Virus record (IMG/VR): IMGVR_UViG_3300045912_000471
Location: 1 to 51,251 of that record
DNA length: 51,251 nt
Direction: 5' to 3' (one strand)
Origin: a virus
In this document: piece after piece, positions 38,343 to 46,164 of the stretch
Layout of the letters: every line of letters begins with the position of its first letter
Numbering within the stretch: position 1 is the stretch's first letter
The notes under the pieces: generated by a model
What the model saw: only the letters and a program-made list of their open reading frames with translations
Databases searched by the model: none
What the model was told of the DNA's origin: nothing
Made by a program: the position numbers and the translations under genes

Positions 38343-40006
38343 ACCAAACCTCCTGTTACGTTTAGGGTAATGTCTGTTGCCTTGATAACAGGGATACTCG
38401 GTTCTGCCAGCTCTATCCTCCCACCCCTGTCGCCTAAGTACGGATAACTTTTGAACGTGAAACGGTTGTTGAGAGCGTAAGAGCCACTAATCGTAAAATC
38501 TATTTCCGTTTCCACCACCAACACCCCTGTATTGAAGTTTCCTACAAACATTCCGTTTTTGATGAGTTGAAACGTAGTGGCACCGGTGAATAGCACTTCC
38601 CACTCCACAATCGCTGTGGAAGTGGGTTTGATGACGGGTGTCCAATTCAAGACAATCGTTGTTCCAACGGGTCTGGCATACGGTACAGCGTTGAAATCAT
38701 AGAGCCTTGCCTTCTTGACACGGGGTAGGTTTCTCACAAGCTGATAGATGTCATCAGCCCCCACCGATCCCCCTATCTCCTGATTGGCAAGGCTGCCAAA
38801 CGCCACCAGTGCCTCTCTGATTTCAGAAGCCTTCTGAAGGTTATTCTCTGAGCTCTCCACCTCCACATCCAACGACATTTTCAAGCGAACCTCTCCTGCG
38901 TTTTGTACTCTTGTGGTGGTGCAAATGATTTTTCTAGCGTCAAGACGGGCTTTTACAAACGTCAGGAACGCATCAGAGGCAAGCCCACCCCCTGAAGGAA
39001 CGATGAAGAAATCCACGATGTTCCCTCCTGCATATTGTACCCCTGCCTTTGCCACTCCGGCAATGAGTTCACAAGCATCTGCGTGTCCCTTTTCCGTAAC
39101 CATATTGGAAAGGGTATTGATGAACTTGGGGATATTGCGTTTAAGCTCTGTGAGGTTTTCATAGTCCTTGCCCCCTGTGGCAGAAAGGGCGTTGGTAACG
39201 CTCAACGTTGCCCCGGATTGAACACTAATGAAATCAGAAATATTGGTAATGCTATTCTCTGCTACGTTGCCCTTCGCTCCGTCTGTGATGTAGTAGGTGG
39301 TGGTGATGGGTTGCCCAATGGTGGGAGCAAATCCATTCACTCCATCCCCCCAAACGACTTTCGTGGGGGCAATGCCTGTGTCAAGGTCGATATCCAAGAT
39401 ACTGGAAACAAAGTGTTTTTGTGTGGGAAGGCTCTCAAATAAACTCTCCTGAAAGAAGTATTCATCCGATCCGATGGTCATCTCCACGCTTCCATCCACC
39501 ACACGCTCCGAGATGATAAAGAACCCGTTTGAGGTTACGGCTCCCGCTGACACTGCCGATACCAATATCTTGTTTTCTGCCTCCACAGACACCTCCGTTT
39601 CTCCGATGGGAATGGAAGTACTCTGCTTTGTGAAAAAACGAATGTCATCGTCTGTGCGAAGCTCTGTGCCTGCAGGAATGATAACCTCCTGTGTAGCCTC
39701 CTCAGAGAGCGTAAAGGTAACAAGCACCATAGAAGCGAAATAACCTCTCACTCTGTATCCTACCCCTTCAGCAATATACACAGCGGATTTAAACTTCTTG
39801 CAGGTGAAAAGATGTACCTCCTGACTCTTTCTGTCCAAATAGTAATGCAAACCCTCCACTACCCTAAACCAAATATTCCGCAGTCCTCTGAGCATTACGT
39901 CTTTTTCGTAATCCCTGATTTCAGGTAAAAGCGTGGGTAAGACGGCTTTCGTGTCCTCCCACATTTGGGCAGCCGTTCGGCTTAAATATCCTATGAAATT
40001 ACTCAT
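38339..40006 (-). CDS. Baseplate wedge protein gpJ-like
   Basis: 555 residues of the Baseplate_J family (P2 gpJ / T4 gp6). Features include EVIIPAGTELRTDDDIRFFT, an internal KGNVAENSITNISDF and ENLTELKRNIPKFINTLSNM with VTEKGHADACELIAGVAKAG. It forms the wedge ring that controls sheath contraction. The gpW/gp25-like gene is upstream and overlaps. Confidence 0.9.
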   Translation of the reverse strand: MSNFIGYLSRTAAQMWEDTKAVLPTLLPEIRDYEKDVMLRGLRNIWFRVVEGLHYYLDRKSQEVHLFTCKKFKSAVYIAEGVGYRVRGYFASMVLVTFTLSEEATQEVIIPAGTELRTDDDIRFFTKQSTSIPIGETEVSVEAENKILVSAVSAGAVTSNGFFIISERVVDGSVEMTIGSDEYFFQESLFESLPTQKHFVSSILDIDLDTGIAPTKVVWGDGVNGFAPTIGQPITTTYYITDGAKGNVAENSITNISDFISVQSGATLSVTNALSATGGKDYENLTELKRNIPKFINTLSNMVTEKGHADACELIAGVAKAGVQYAGGNIVDFFIVPSGGGLASDAFLTFVKARLDARKIICTTTRVQNAGEVRLKMSLDVEVESSENNLQKASEIREALVAFGSLANQEIGGSVGADDIYQLVRNLPRVKKARLYDFNAVPYARPVGTTIVLNWTPVIKPTSTAIVEWEVLFTGATTFQLIKNGMFVGNFNTGVLVVETEIDFTISGSYALNNRFTFKSYPYLGDRGGRIELAEPSIPVIKATDITLNVTGGLV

Positions 40007-40350
40007 CTTAATACAAATTCTATGTCTTCCAAAACATTTTGGTAAGTGTACTCCACATTGTATTTAATTACGCCCCCTTCCGTCTGAAAAATATTAACTC
40101 CCTCAAAAGTGATTTCACTAATGGAGCTTAAAGCTGCTGCCACCGTGTTAAATAACCGTTGTTCTACATAATTGAGGTCGTTTGGAGTGAAATCCAGAGA
40201 GCGAAGAAGAGAACCAAACTCCCTATCAAAACCGAATGTGGCTAAAACATTTTCCAAACTTTCCTGTACAAACTGTTTGATAGCTTGTGAAGAATTGTTA
40301 ATTTTAGCCCTGCCATTTGGCTGAATATCAATAGGAAAAGTAAGCGTCAT
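40003..40350 (-). CDS. Baseplate wedge protein gpW/gp25-like
   Basis: 115 residues matching the gp25/gpW lysozyme-like family: NNSSQAIKQFVQESLENVLA, FDREFGSLLRSLDF (the conserved EFGS motif), and a C-terminal strand pair. First gene of the wedge operon. It overlaps the gpJ-like gene by four bases. Confidence 0.88.
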   Translation of the reverse strand: MTLTFPIDIQPNGRAKINNSSQAIKQFVQESLENVLATFGFDREFGSLLRSLDFTPNDLNYVEQRLFNTVAAALSSISEITFEGVNIFQTEGGVIKYNVEYTYQNVLEDIEFVLR

Positions 40351-40364
40351 CTTTTAATTTGATT

Positions 40365-40410
40365 TTCACAAAAATTGCAAATTTAGTTTACAATTTTTAA
40401 AAAAATAACA
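40365..40410. promoter_or_regulatory. TTTGCAAA-type element at divergent promoters
   Basis: The gap between the minus wedge operon and the + parA fragment carries TTGCAAATTT and AT-rich runs like those at the other transcription divides. No clear -33/-7 pair seen. Confidence 0.35.
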
Positions 40411-40421
40411 ACTATTTTATA

Positions 40422-40625
40422 ATGAGAATCATCGCCATCGTGAATCACAAAGGAGGAGTAGGCAAAACTACCACCACCCTGAACCTAGGCAAAGCCCTTG
40501 CCCTCTTGGGAAATAAAGTATTACTCATTGACCTCGACCCGCAAGCCAACCTCTCACAGAGCCTCGGTTATGATGACGAAGAACAAACCGTGTATGAGGT
40601 GCTTTTTTATTCATCATTCAAATAA
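40422..40625 (+). pseudogene. Truncated ParA-type ATPase
   Basis: 67 residues with a perfect deviant Walker A ([20 protein letters not shown]) and Walker A' ([20 protein letters not shown]), then a stop. Full ParA proteins run to about 200-400 residues; the Walker B and C-terminal parts are absent. The minus-strand methylase gene ends 2 bases later, so an insertion or deletion probably cut it. It suggests a plasmid-like past. Confidence 0.75.
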
Positions 40626-40627
40626 TT

Positions 40628-41287
40628 TTAATTGTTGTAAGGCTTTTTTAGTAGCCTCCAAATGCCTAATCCATTCATATTGATTTGCCACACTCTGAAA
40701 TACTGAAGCCTCAGCGTGTCCCCGTTGCAAACCTCCCCCTTCATTCCGTTGATAAAGAAATTCAAGGCACACAGCTTGGCGGTCGTTTGGTTCAAGTCGC
40801 AGCCAACAAAAATATTATTGGGTGCTTGCTCAGCGTATGCTATCAGAGTTCTGCCAGAGCCTACCGCCGGATCATTTACTTTTTGTCCTGTGGTTTCCTT
40901 ATCCGCCCCCTGAAGCATTACCATTAGCTTGCAAATCTCCATGGGTGTAAAAAACTGCCCTAATCTCTCATCTGCAAAATACTCCTCGTAATACTCCCCC
41001 AGCGGGTCGGTGTATGGATTGTGCCAGATGTACTCCATAAAAGAGGCAAGTATTTTGGTAAATACCTCTAAATCCTTTTGAGAGTAGCCTTTTATGGTTT
41101 CACTGTATAGCTTTTCGTTTTCCTCATCCTTTGCCAGCATCCCGGTCATCAGGTTGGTTCTGTGAAAGGTGCAGAGGCAGAGGGTTAAAAAATCATCAAA
41201 TACTTTGTGTCTGGAGAGGTGTTGAAAGTGGTCAAAACCTTTCGCTATCTCGTTACTATTGTGCTTTAGCCTTTGGGAATGTTTCAT
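40628..41287 (-). CDS. N6-adenine DNA methylase-like protein
   Basis: 219 residues from the ATG at 41287, which overlaps the upstream stop. It has ADERLGQFFTPMEICKLMVM and VNDPAVGSGRTLIAYAEQAP, the AdoMet-binding motif of HsdM-type N6 methylases, and FVGCDLNQTTAKLCALNFFI. The NPPY/F catalytic motif is not present before the stop, so the enzyme may be short-form, need a partner, or be inactive. It ends next to the cut parA. Confidence 0.75.
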   Translation of the reverse strand: MKHSQRLKHNSNEIAKGFDHFQHLSRHKVFDDFLTLCLCTFHRTNLMTGMLAKDEENEKLYSETIKGYSQKDLEVFTKILASFMEYIWHNPYTDPLGEYYEEYFADERLGQFFTPMEICKLMVMLQGADKETTGQKVNDPAVGSGRTLIAYAEQAPNNIFVGCDLNQTTAKLCALNFFINGMKGEVCNGDTLRLQYFRVWQINMNGLGIWRLLKKPYNN

Positions 41288-41586
41288 TTCGTGTGTACTC
41301 TTTTGTGTCCGTTCAAAGCGTTTTGAGTGGGAAAACTCTTTTGGCACTCATCACATTCAAAATCTCCCTTTACGCAAGAAAGGGGAGGGGTCGGTTGGGT
41401 TTCTACCACACCCAACATCTTTTTTTCATAGTCTTGCAGTAGTTGGAAAATACTGAATGAATGTTGATGCCTTGACGCTAATATTTTCAGTTCAGTGATG
41501 GCGTAATTCTCGGAGGCGTTATCACCTTTTTTTCTTGCCTCATACCACGTTTCTAATGCCTGTGTTACTCTATAATCTAATATCAT
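41284..41586 (-). CDS. C2H2 zinc-finger protein
   Basis: 100 residues. The C-terminus carries one canonical C2H2 finger: CDEC, F after three residues, L five residues later, then H-x3-H (from FECDECQKSF to HKRVH), the eukaryotic spacing C-x2-C-x12-H-x3-H, unlike the shorter spacing of bacterial Ros-type fingers. The N-terminal 75 residues are helical (VTQALETWYEARKKGDNASE). It overlaps the methylase gene, so the two are coexpressed. It could bind DNA or a protein partner. Confidence 0.75.
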   Translation of the reverse strand: MILDYRVTQALETWYEARKKGDNASENYAITELKILASRHQHSFSIFQLLQDYEKKMLGVVETQPTPPLSCVKGDFECDECQKSFPTQNALNGHKRVHTK

Positions 41587-41592
41587 AATAGG

Positions 41593-41609
41593 GGGAGGGT
41601 TGCCCCTCC
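41593..41609. other. Hairpin before the zinc-finger gene
   Basis: GGAGGG and CCCTCC arms with a 4-base loop lie 7 bases upstream of the zinc-finger start on the minus strand. No T-run on that strand, so it may affect translation start or RNA stability. Confidence 0.35.
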
Positions 41610-41614
41610 GTTTT

Positions 41615-42103
41615 TTAGTTAATCACTAAGTGTTCCTTTTCAATATATTCTACTCCCTTTACGTCTATGCCTTCTTTCAAAGCCTCTTTAATGGCTTCCA
41701 TATTGGCTGTAATCGTCTTTTCCGTTTGGATATACTTCTTAGGCAATAGTGTTAAATCCTTTACGGAAATGCTTGTTTTAACAGCTTTTGTAAAGCTAAA
41801 CAAACCACTTTTAAAACTGCCGTGTAACTTCACCGCCTCGAATAACATACCTCTCAGAAACTCTATTTGGTTTCTCTCCTGTTTAATTACCTTTTCAGCT
41901 TGTTTCTTAATGCTTTCCGCGTAAGCTATTTTTGCATCTTTTGCCTTGATGATAGCCATATAAGCATCTGCTTTCTTGCTCAGGGTTTCTTTGTTGAGCT
42001 CTAATTCTTTTTCCAAATCAGGGGTCAGTTCTCCATCCAATTCAGATATTTTTGCTACCAGTTCTCTGTATTCCTCTGAAATTTCTATTAACGTCTTACT
42101 CAT
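41615..42103 (-). CDS. Gp157-like (Siphovirus Gp157 family) protein
   Basis: 162 residues. Long helices (ISEEYRELVAKISELDGELT, LSKKADAYMAIIKAKDAKIA and YAESIKKQAEKVIKQERNQI) precede a C-terminal strand-rich part (SGLFSFTKAVKTSISVKDLT). This architecture fits the Gp157 family, often found near phage ssDNA-binding genes, as here. Its molecular role is not established. Confidence 0.7.
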   Translation of the reverse strand: MSKTLIEISEEYRELVAKISELDGELTPDLEKELELNKETLSKKADAYMAIIKAKDAKIAYAESIKKQAEKVIKQERNQIEFLRGMLFEAVKLHGSFKSGLFSFTKAVKTSISVKDLTLLPKKYIQTEKTITANMEAIKEALKEGIDVKGVEYIEKEHLVIN

Positions 42104-42133
42104 TTCTATAAAATTTTAGGTTTGAAAATTAGA

Positions 42134-42163
42134 TTAAAAAAAGAGTGGGGTCGCCCCCACCGA
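42134..42163 (-). terminator. Terminator after gene 42164-42727
   Basis: GTGGGG (42145-42150) and CCCCAC (42155-42160) with a T7 run on the minus side. Confidence 0.65.
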
Positions 42164-42727
42164 TTAGTCAAAAGGATAACCACCATCGAACACCTTATCA
42201 ATATCATATTCCAGACTTTCCAAAGTGTCTAAAACTTCTTTTGGGAGACTTTTTGGAATAGAGGTGGTAACCGTGTAATTCGTGTCTAAACTGTTACCAC
42301 TCTTAGTGATAATGTAGTTGTAAGTTTTAGGGTCTGCCCAATCTTCTTTTTTTAGGTACTCCATCATGGTTGTAATAACTCCCTTCTGAGAAACCTCTAA
42401 AACCTGAAATTCTTTTGTTGCATAATTATACACTAAGAACATCCAAAAATATTTGGGTGTCTCAAACATATCTTTATTTTTTTTGTCCTTTCGGGCTTTG
42501 TGATGAATTAGTTCTTCTTTGGAGAACTCAGAACCTTTAAGGACTTTTCCTTCCTCATCTCGTTTAATACGCTTTCTGATAGGCTTGCTTTCCTCTGTGA
42601 AAATCAGATAGCCTTCATAACACTTGCTTAAAATTCTAAACTCATTTTCGCCTTGCTCAAATTTCATAAACTGAGAACTTTTGCTAGGGATTTGGAACTC
42701 TTCTGGAGTTGTTGGTAAGAAACTCAT
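42164..42727 (-). CDS. Possible ssDNA-binding protein
   Basis: 187 residues. The N-terminus (FLPTTPEEFQIPSKSSQFMK, FEQGENEFRILSKCYEGYLI) and the later KYFWMFLVYNYATKEFQVLE look like an OB-fold of the kind in phage single-stranded-DNA-binding proteins, and it is paired with a Gp157-like gene. The C-terminus is short and acidic. It starts its operon from the promoter at 42769-42799. Confidence 0.55.
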   Translation of the reverse strand: MSFLPTTPEEFQIPSKSSQFMKFEQGENEFRILSKCYEGYLIFTEESKPIRKRIKRDEEGKVLKGSEFSKEELIHHKARKDKKNKDMFETPKYFWMFLVYNYATKEFQVLEVSQKGVITTMMEYLKKEDWADPKTYNYIITKSGNSLDTNYTVTTSIPKSLPKEVLDTLESLEYDIDKVFDGGYPFD

Positions 42728-42752
42728 ACGACTTTGGTTTTTTGGGTTTTAC

Positions 42753-42764
42753 ATTCGTTTAACT
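42753..42764 (-). promoter_or_regulatory. GTTAAACGAA-type recurrent site, copy 4
   Basis: AGTTAAACGAAT on the minus strand, just downstream of the -7 box of the 42769-42799 promoter. Confidence 0.5.
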
Positions 42765-42768
42765 ACTA

Positions 42769-42799
42769 CAAATTTAATAAAAATAACTGAAATTGCAAA
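42769..42799 (-). promoter_or_regulatory. Promoter for gene 42164-42727
   Basis: Minus strand: TTTG (42796-42799), 19-base spacer, TAAATTTG (42769-42776). It is back to back with the + promoter at 42828-42858. Confidence 0.65.
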
Positions 42800-42827
42800 T
42801 TTTTTGCAAATTAAATTTGCAATTTTT

Positions 42828-42858
42828 TTTGCAATTAAAATTATTTTGTCTAGATTTG
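42828..42858 (+). promoter_or_regulatory. Promoter of the type IV-like operon
   Basis: TTTG (42828-42831), 19-base spacer, TAGATTTG (42851-42858), and the ATG of the first gene only four bases later, which predicts a leaderless or nearly leaderless transcript. No other good promoter was seen between here and the operon end at 468, so this may drive about 8.7 kb including csf1-, csf2- and csf3-like genes. Confidence 0.65.
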
Positions 42859-42862
42859 TAGT

Positions 42863-43219
42863 ATGAAAAAAGATAATCCTTTCAGAAAGTATTTAACTGA
42901 AGAAGACCTCCTGCAAGAGGCGGTGATGAAGTACATTGCCTTAGAATATCCTTGGGTGTTTGCCTATCACACGACCAACGAGGGCAGGCGTACTGCTTTT
43001 GAACGCTACAAGTTTAAGGTGCTTGGGGGGTGTGCCGGCATACCCGACATTCATATCCCCTCCAAAAACTTGTGGATAGAACTGAAAACCAAAAAAGGCA
43101 AACTGGAGGACACCCAAAAAGAAACCATTGTCAAGCTCAGAGAGTCCGGGCAGACGGTGGAGGTGTGCTTCGGATTTGACCAAGCCAAAGCTGTCATTGA
43201 TAAATATCTAGATGTATGA
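42863..43219 (+). CDS. VRR-NUC domain nuclease
   Basis: 118 residues fitting the VRR-NUC fold: EEDLLQEAVMKYIALEYPWV, a middle GGCAGIPDIHIPSKNLWIEL with the conserved G-x-PD and (I/L)ELK, then KTKKGKLEDTQKETIVKLRE. This makes a single PD-(D/E)XK-type catalytic site, Asp in PD, Glu-x-Lys in ELK. VRR-NUC proteins cut branched or flap DNA in replication and repair. It leads the type IV-like operon and overlaps the next gene. Confidence 0.87.
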   Translation: MKKDNPFRKYLTEEDLLQEAVMKYIALEYPWVFAYHTTNEGRRTAFERYKFKVLGGCAGIPDIHIPSKNLWIELKTKKGKLEDTQKETIVKLRESGQTVEVCFGFDQAKAVIDKYLDV

Positions 43220-43545
43220 GTATTATTTTTAAACCAAAGTTTCGCTTGTCCGTCGCTGACAAGCAAATGGTGGGAGTGTACGCCAACGGGGTGTTTCTCG
43301 CCAACGCCGCCCTTTATGACAAATACAATGGACAAGGCTTCATTGTGGAAGAAGTGGGAACTGGTGTCTTTCTGATGAAGCCTGACGAAGACGGTTTCCG
43401 CATCTCCACCAAACGGAGACAGTTCTTTTCCAGAAAGCTTTCCAAAAGAATTTTTGAGGTTTTTGGAAGTGAAAAAGTCAAAGCCACCAGAATCTATTTT
43501 GAGATTGACCATACCGGAGTCTTTAACTTTGTAGAAGCGAAATGA
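43216..43545 (+). CDS. Unknown 109-residue protein
   Basis: Overlaps both neighbours by 4 bases. Mixed strand/helix (KFRLSVADKQMVGVYANGVF, GFIVEEVGTGVFLMKPDEDG) with a basic centre (TKRRQFFSRKLSKR) that could bind nucleic acid. No family recognised. Confidence 0.65.
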   Translation: MSIIFKPKFRLSVADKQMVGVYANGVFLANAALYDKYNGQGFIVEEVGTGVFLMKPDEDGFRISTKRRQFFSRKLSKRIFEVFGSEKVKATRIYFEIDHTGVFNFVEAK

Positions 43546-43895
43546 TCATCACCCCCACCTCCAAAAAGTTTTACGTTTTGTTGTGCCTTGCCAACGAAAT
43601 GGATAAGTACGCTGATAACCTTGCCGAGCTTGTCGAACCCAACAGCGATATGCAAGTGCAACTCCTGAGAGCTGCAATGGACAATAGGGAACTGGTGAAC
43701 CTGATTAAAAAAGATTTCAGAGAGGAGACTGCTGTGGTAATTGATACGGTGGGAGTGGGGCTGTCGAGTTTCGTGGAGTTCTGTTTAGAGGACACCAAAC
43801 GCCTGACGCTTTTAAGTCAGATAATGACAGAAATTAAGGATAAGAAAATCACGCTGAATAAACTCTGCAAGAAATTAGGCTATGAAGTTAAATAG
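43542..43895 (+). CDS. Unknown helical 117-residue protein
   Basis: Helical throughout: LLCLANEMDKYADNLAELVE, LLRAAMDNRELVNLIKKDFR, LLSQIMTEIKDKKITLNKLC. Overlaps both neighbours. A small helical protein two genes before the csf1-like gene could play the part of the Cas11-like small subunit, which otherwise is not seen, but nothing beyond size and fold type supports this. Confidence 0.6.
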   Translation: MIITPTSKKFYVLLCLANEMDKYADNLAELVEPNSDMQVQLLRAAMDNRELVNLIKKDFREETAVVIDTVGVGLSSFVEFCLEDTKRLTLLSQIMTEIKDKKITLNKLCKKLGYEVK

Positions 43896-44196
43896 AACGC
43901 AAAAGAAGTTTTTACAATACGCTTTGGCATTGATGTTCTCCGAAAAGCCCCTTCAGATTGAGTTGCGTTGGAACGCTACCAAAGAGATGTATGAACCCGC
44001 TCACCTCTGGCTCGGAGACCCTAAGGACGCTCCCAAGAGTGCTGCTGAGGAGGATTTCAGCGACCTCGTTCTAGCGGAGTTTACGAAGGTTTACAGAAAG
44101 TACTGCTCGTGCTTGCAATACACAATGAAAAGAAAAATAATACAAAAAACCGCAGAAATATCAAATCTAAAGAAAGCTCATGAAAATCATTGCTAA
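43882..44196 (+). CDS. Unknown 104-residue protein before csf1
   Basis: Contains QYALALMFSEKPLQIELRWN, an AHLWLGDPKDAPKSAAEEDF segment and a basic C-terminal helix (MKRKIIQKTAEISNLKKAHE). It overlaps the previous gene by 14 bases and the csf1-like gene by 17. No family recognised. Confidence 0.6.
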   Translation: MKLNRTQKKFLQYALALMFSEKPLQIELRWNATKEMYEPAHLWLGDPKDAPKSAAEEDFSDLVLAEFTKVYRKYCSCLQYTMKRKIIQKTAEISNLKKAHENHC

Positions 44197-44878
44197 GCAT
44201 CTCAATCAAAATAATCTCAAAGCCAAGATACATCAAAACATTGATGCGTTGTGTGCTTTCACGGGTCAGGCGATCACTGAAGGGGTATTACTTCACGATT
44301 GCATCAGTGATGTTTTTACGGATTTTGAGTATATCAAATACCCGTCTGATTATGTGTCTGTGGAAACGGCACTGTGCATTGCTGAAGTCATCCAGACAGA
44401 AAAAGGGAAATATAATGCTCTGAGAAGCTACAGCTATTATGCTGATGAAAATGTGTTGAGGTTTCTGAAAAGGGAAGAGATTTTGGAGCTTTTGCTCAAT
44501 ATCCCCTCCGTTCCGTTTCACATTGCTGTATCGTTCAATTTTAAGAAACATACAAGTTTTAAGACTCATTGTAATATCAATACTGATCAGTTTATTATCA
44601 CCACAGACCTTTATCAGGTAGAATTTAAAAAATCCTATATTCTTGAATTTCTTCCAATCCTGCAAAAATGGTATAGGGTGCCTCCAAACAAAGTATCTAC
44701 CTCTACACAGCCTACATACTTCACAAAAGAAGAAATCCTTACAGGCAAGTGTAACATGAAAAAAGTGGATGAATATGGATTGGATCAGTGGTACATGGAA
44801 ACCACAATCCTGCAACATTATAGAAATACCTTAATATTTGAGTTAATTGTTCACCTTTTAAATAAAAATGTATGTTAA
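44180..44878 (+). CDS. csf1: Csf1-like type IV large-subunit protein
   Basis: 232 residues. Known Csf1 proteins, from memory, begin with a zinc-finger block (CxxCG..I..G....S..FTD......S..VC..C). Here residues 25-66 keep its frame: CAFTGQAITEGVLL, then DVFTDFEY and S-x-YVSVETALC, but three of the four cysteines are replaced, so zinc binding is probably lost. A second Csf1-like block, VPFHIAVSFNFKKHTSFKTH at 111-130, matches the family's PF...S.xKH pattern. In type IV complexes Csf1 caps the backbone. It overlaps csf2 by 7 bases. Remote; no search run. Confidence 0.65.
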   Translation: MKIIAKHLNQNNLKAKIHQNIDALCAFTGQAITEGVLLHDCISDVFTDFEYIKYPSDYVSVETALCIAEVIQTEKGKYNALRSYSYYADENVLRFLKREEILELLLNIPSVPFHIAVSFNFKKHTSFKTHCNINTDQFIITTDLYQVEFKKSYILEFLPILQKWYRVPPNKVSTSTQPTYFTKEEILTGKCNMKKVDEYGLDQWYMETTILQHYRNTLIFELIVHLLNKNVC

Positions 44879-46164
44879 GAGTTTATGTAAAATTTACAGC
44901 TATCGAACCTATTCATACCGGTTCTGACCAAAACTTAGGAACACTCAGAACGCTGAGGCGTGAAAAAACGTATGTTTCTAACGTTAAAACAGTGAAATCA
45001 AGATTCAGAAAAGAACAAAAGAAACTGCAATTACAAGCCATTGCCCTGCTGCTCCTTAGGCTTTGGGACAAGATGGACAACAAAGCAAGAGTAACTATTT
45101 ATGAGGAAATAGCATCTAAATTATTGTATGCTTCCACCGCCTCCACGAAGGAGAGTTTTCTTCAGATTCTTGCAGAGAAGTTAGACATCAGAGAAATATC
45201 TACTGACAAAAACAGAAGGTTTGATGTCGTGGATATATTGGAATTGTTTGATGATTATGAGCTTCTTGAACTTGTTAGAAGAAACAGCCAGTACATTGTG
45301 GCTCTCTTTAGAAAAATCAAAGACAATAACTTCTCTTGGAAAAAGAACACTGACAGCTCCAAAGTCTCCCGAAACACCACCGTTTCGGATGCCAACGCTA
45401 CTGAAAGCCCTGAGGTGATTATCAGTAATCAGCTCATAGAAATCCTCTCACAACCCTTTGAGGAAGAAAATATGGTAGGATATGTGGATTATGTCCCCGC
45501 CATCTCCGGTAACAGCATCAGAGGGCTACTGAGGAGACTTGTGATGGAGGATTTCTGTAAAAAAACAGGTATCACATCTCTGTCTCCTGAATGGTATCAC
45601 AGGCTGTTTACGGGAGGGACACTCTCAGAGAGTACAGGGTATGAAGACATAGGAAAACGACTTGAACTTATTAGAATGTGTCCGCCGATTGGCTTGTTCG
45701 GTTCTGCCATCGGCAATCAGACGATACAAGGAGCCTTGAAAGTAGGAGCTCCAAAACTCATCTGCTCCGAAAATAAAAATGGTATGGATTCATATCATAA
45801 TTTCATAGATATTATTTTCGGAACGCGTCTGGATTCCTCTAAGACAGAAACTGCTATAATGATAGTGGGGGAGGATAAAGAAACCCACCAGATGAAGTAT
45901 GAGTACGAGGTGTTCGTCCCCGGTTCTGTATTTGAAATGACTTTAGCAATCGATACTGAAGAACCAATTTTAAAATCTGCTTTTTATACAATGTTGGAAC
46001 TGTTTTCTGAGCATAGTTTTATTTTGGCTAAAAGTAGTGTAGGTCACGGAAATATAAAAATCGATAGCATAGTAGGTGGCGAATCAAAAAACTTACTATA
46101 CCTATACAGTGCGTATTTAAACGAGAACAAAGAAGTTATCCTAAAATACTTCTCCAATGAATAA
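44872..46164 (+). CDS. csf2: Csf2-like (type IV Cas7) backbone protein
   Basis: 430 residues. The RAMP fold opens VYVKFTAIEPIHTGSDQNLG (residues 4-23). A Cas7-type loop, YVDYVPAISGNSIRGLLRRL, is at about 204-223. LFGSAIGNQTIQGALKVGAP at about 275-294 matches the Csf2 segment I recall (LFGAAFGN...GKLKVG). These identify Csf2, the subunit that multiplies along the crRNA in type IV complexes. Residues 30-190 hold a helical insertion with a basic N-terminal part. A Csm3-like Cas7 is the alternative. Strongest of the three csf calls. Confidence 0.82.
   Translation: MLRVYVKFTAIEPIHTGSDQNLGTLRTLRREKTYVSNVKTVKSRFRKEQKKLQLQAIALLLLRLWDKMDNKARVTIYEEIASKLLYASTASTKESFLQILAEKLDIREISTDKNRRFDVVDILELFDDYELLELVRRNSQYIVALFRKIKDNNFSWKKNTDSSKVSRNTTVSDANATESPEVIISNQLIEILSQPFEEENMVGYVDYVPAISGNSIRGLLRRLVMEDFCKKTGITSLSPEWYHRLFTGGTLSESTGYEDIGKRLELIRMCPPIGLFGSAIGNQTIQGALKVGAPKLICSENKNGMDSYHNFIDIIFGTRLDSSKTETAIMIVGEDKETHQMKYEYEVFVPGSVFEMTLAIDTEEPILKSAFYTMLELFSEHSFILAKSSVGHGNIKIDSIVGGESKNLLYLYSAYLNENKEVILKYFSNE

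Noticed and set aside
40422-40625. Working ParA partition system
   Set aside because: Only the N-terminal Walker A and A' parts exist, and no parB/parS pair is adjacent; the ParB-like genes belong to the IbrB type.
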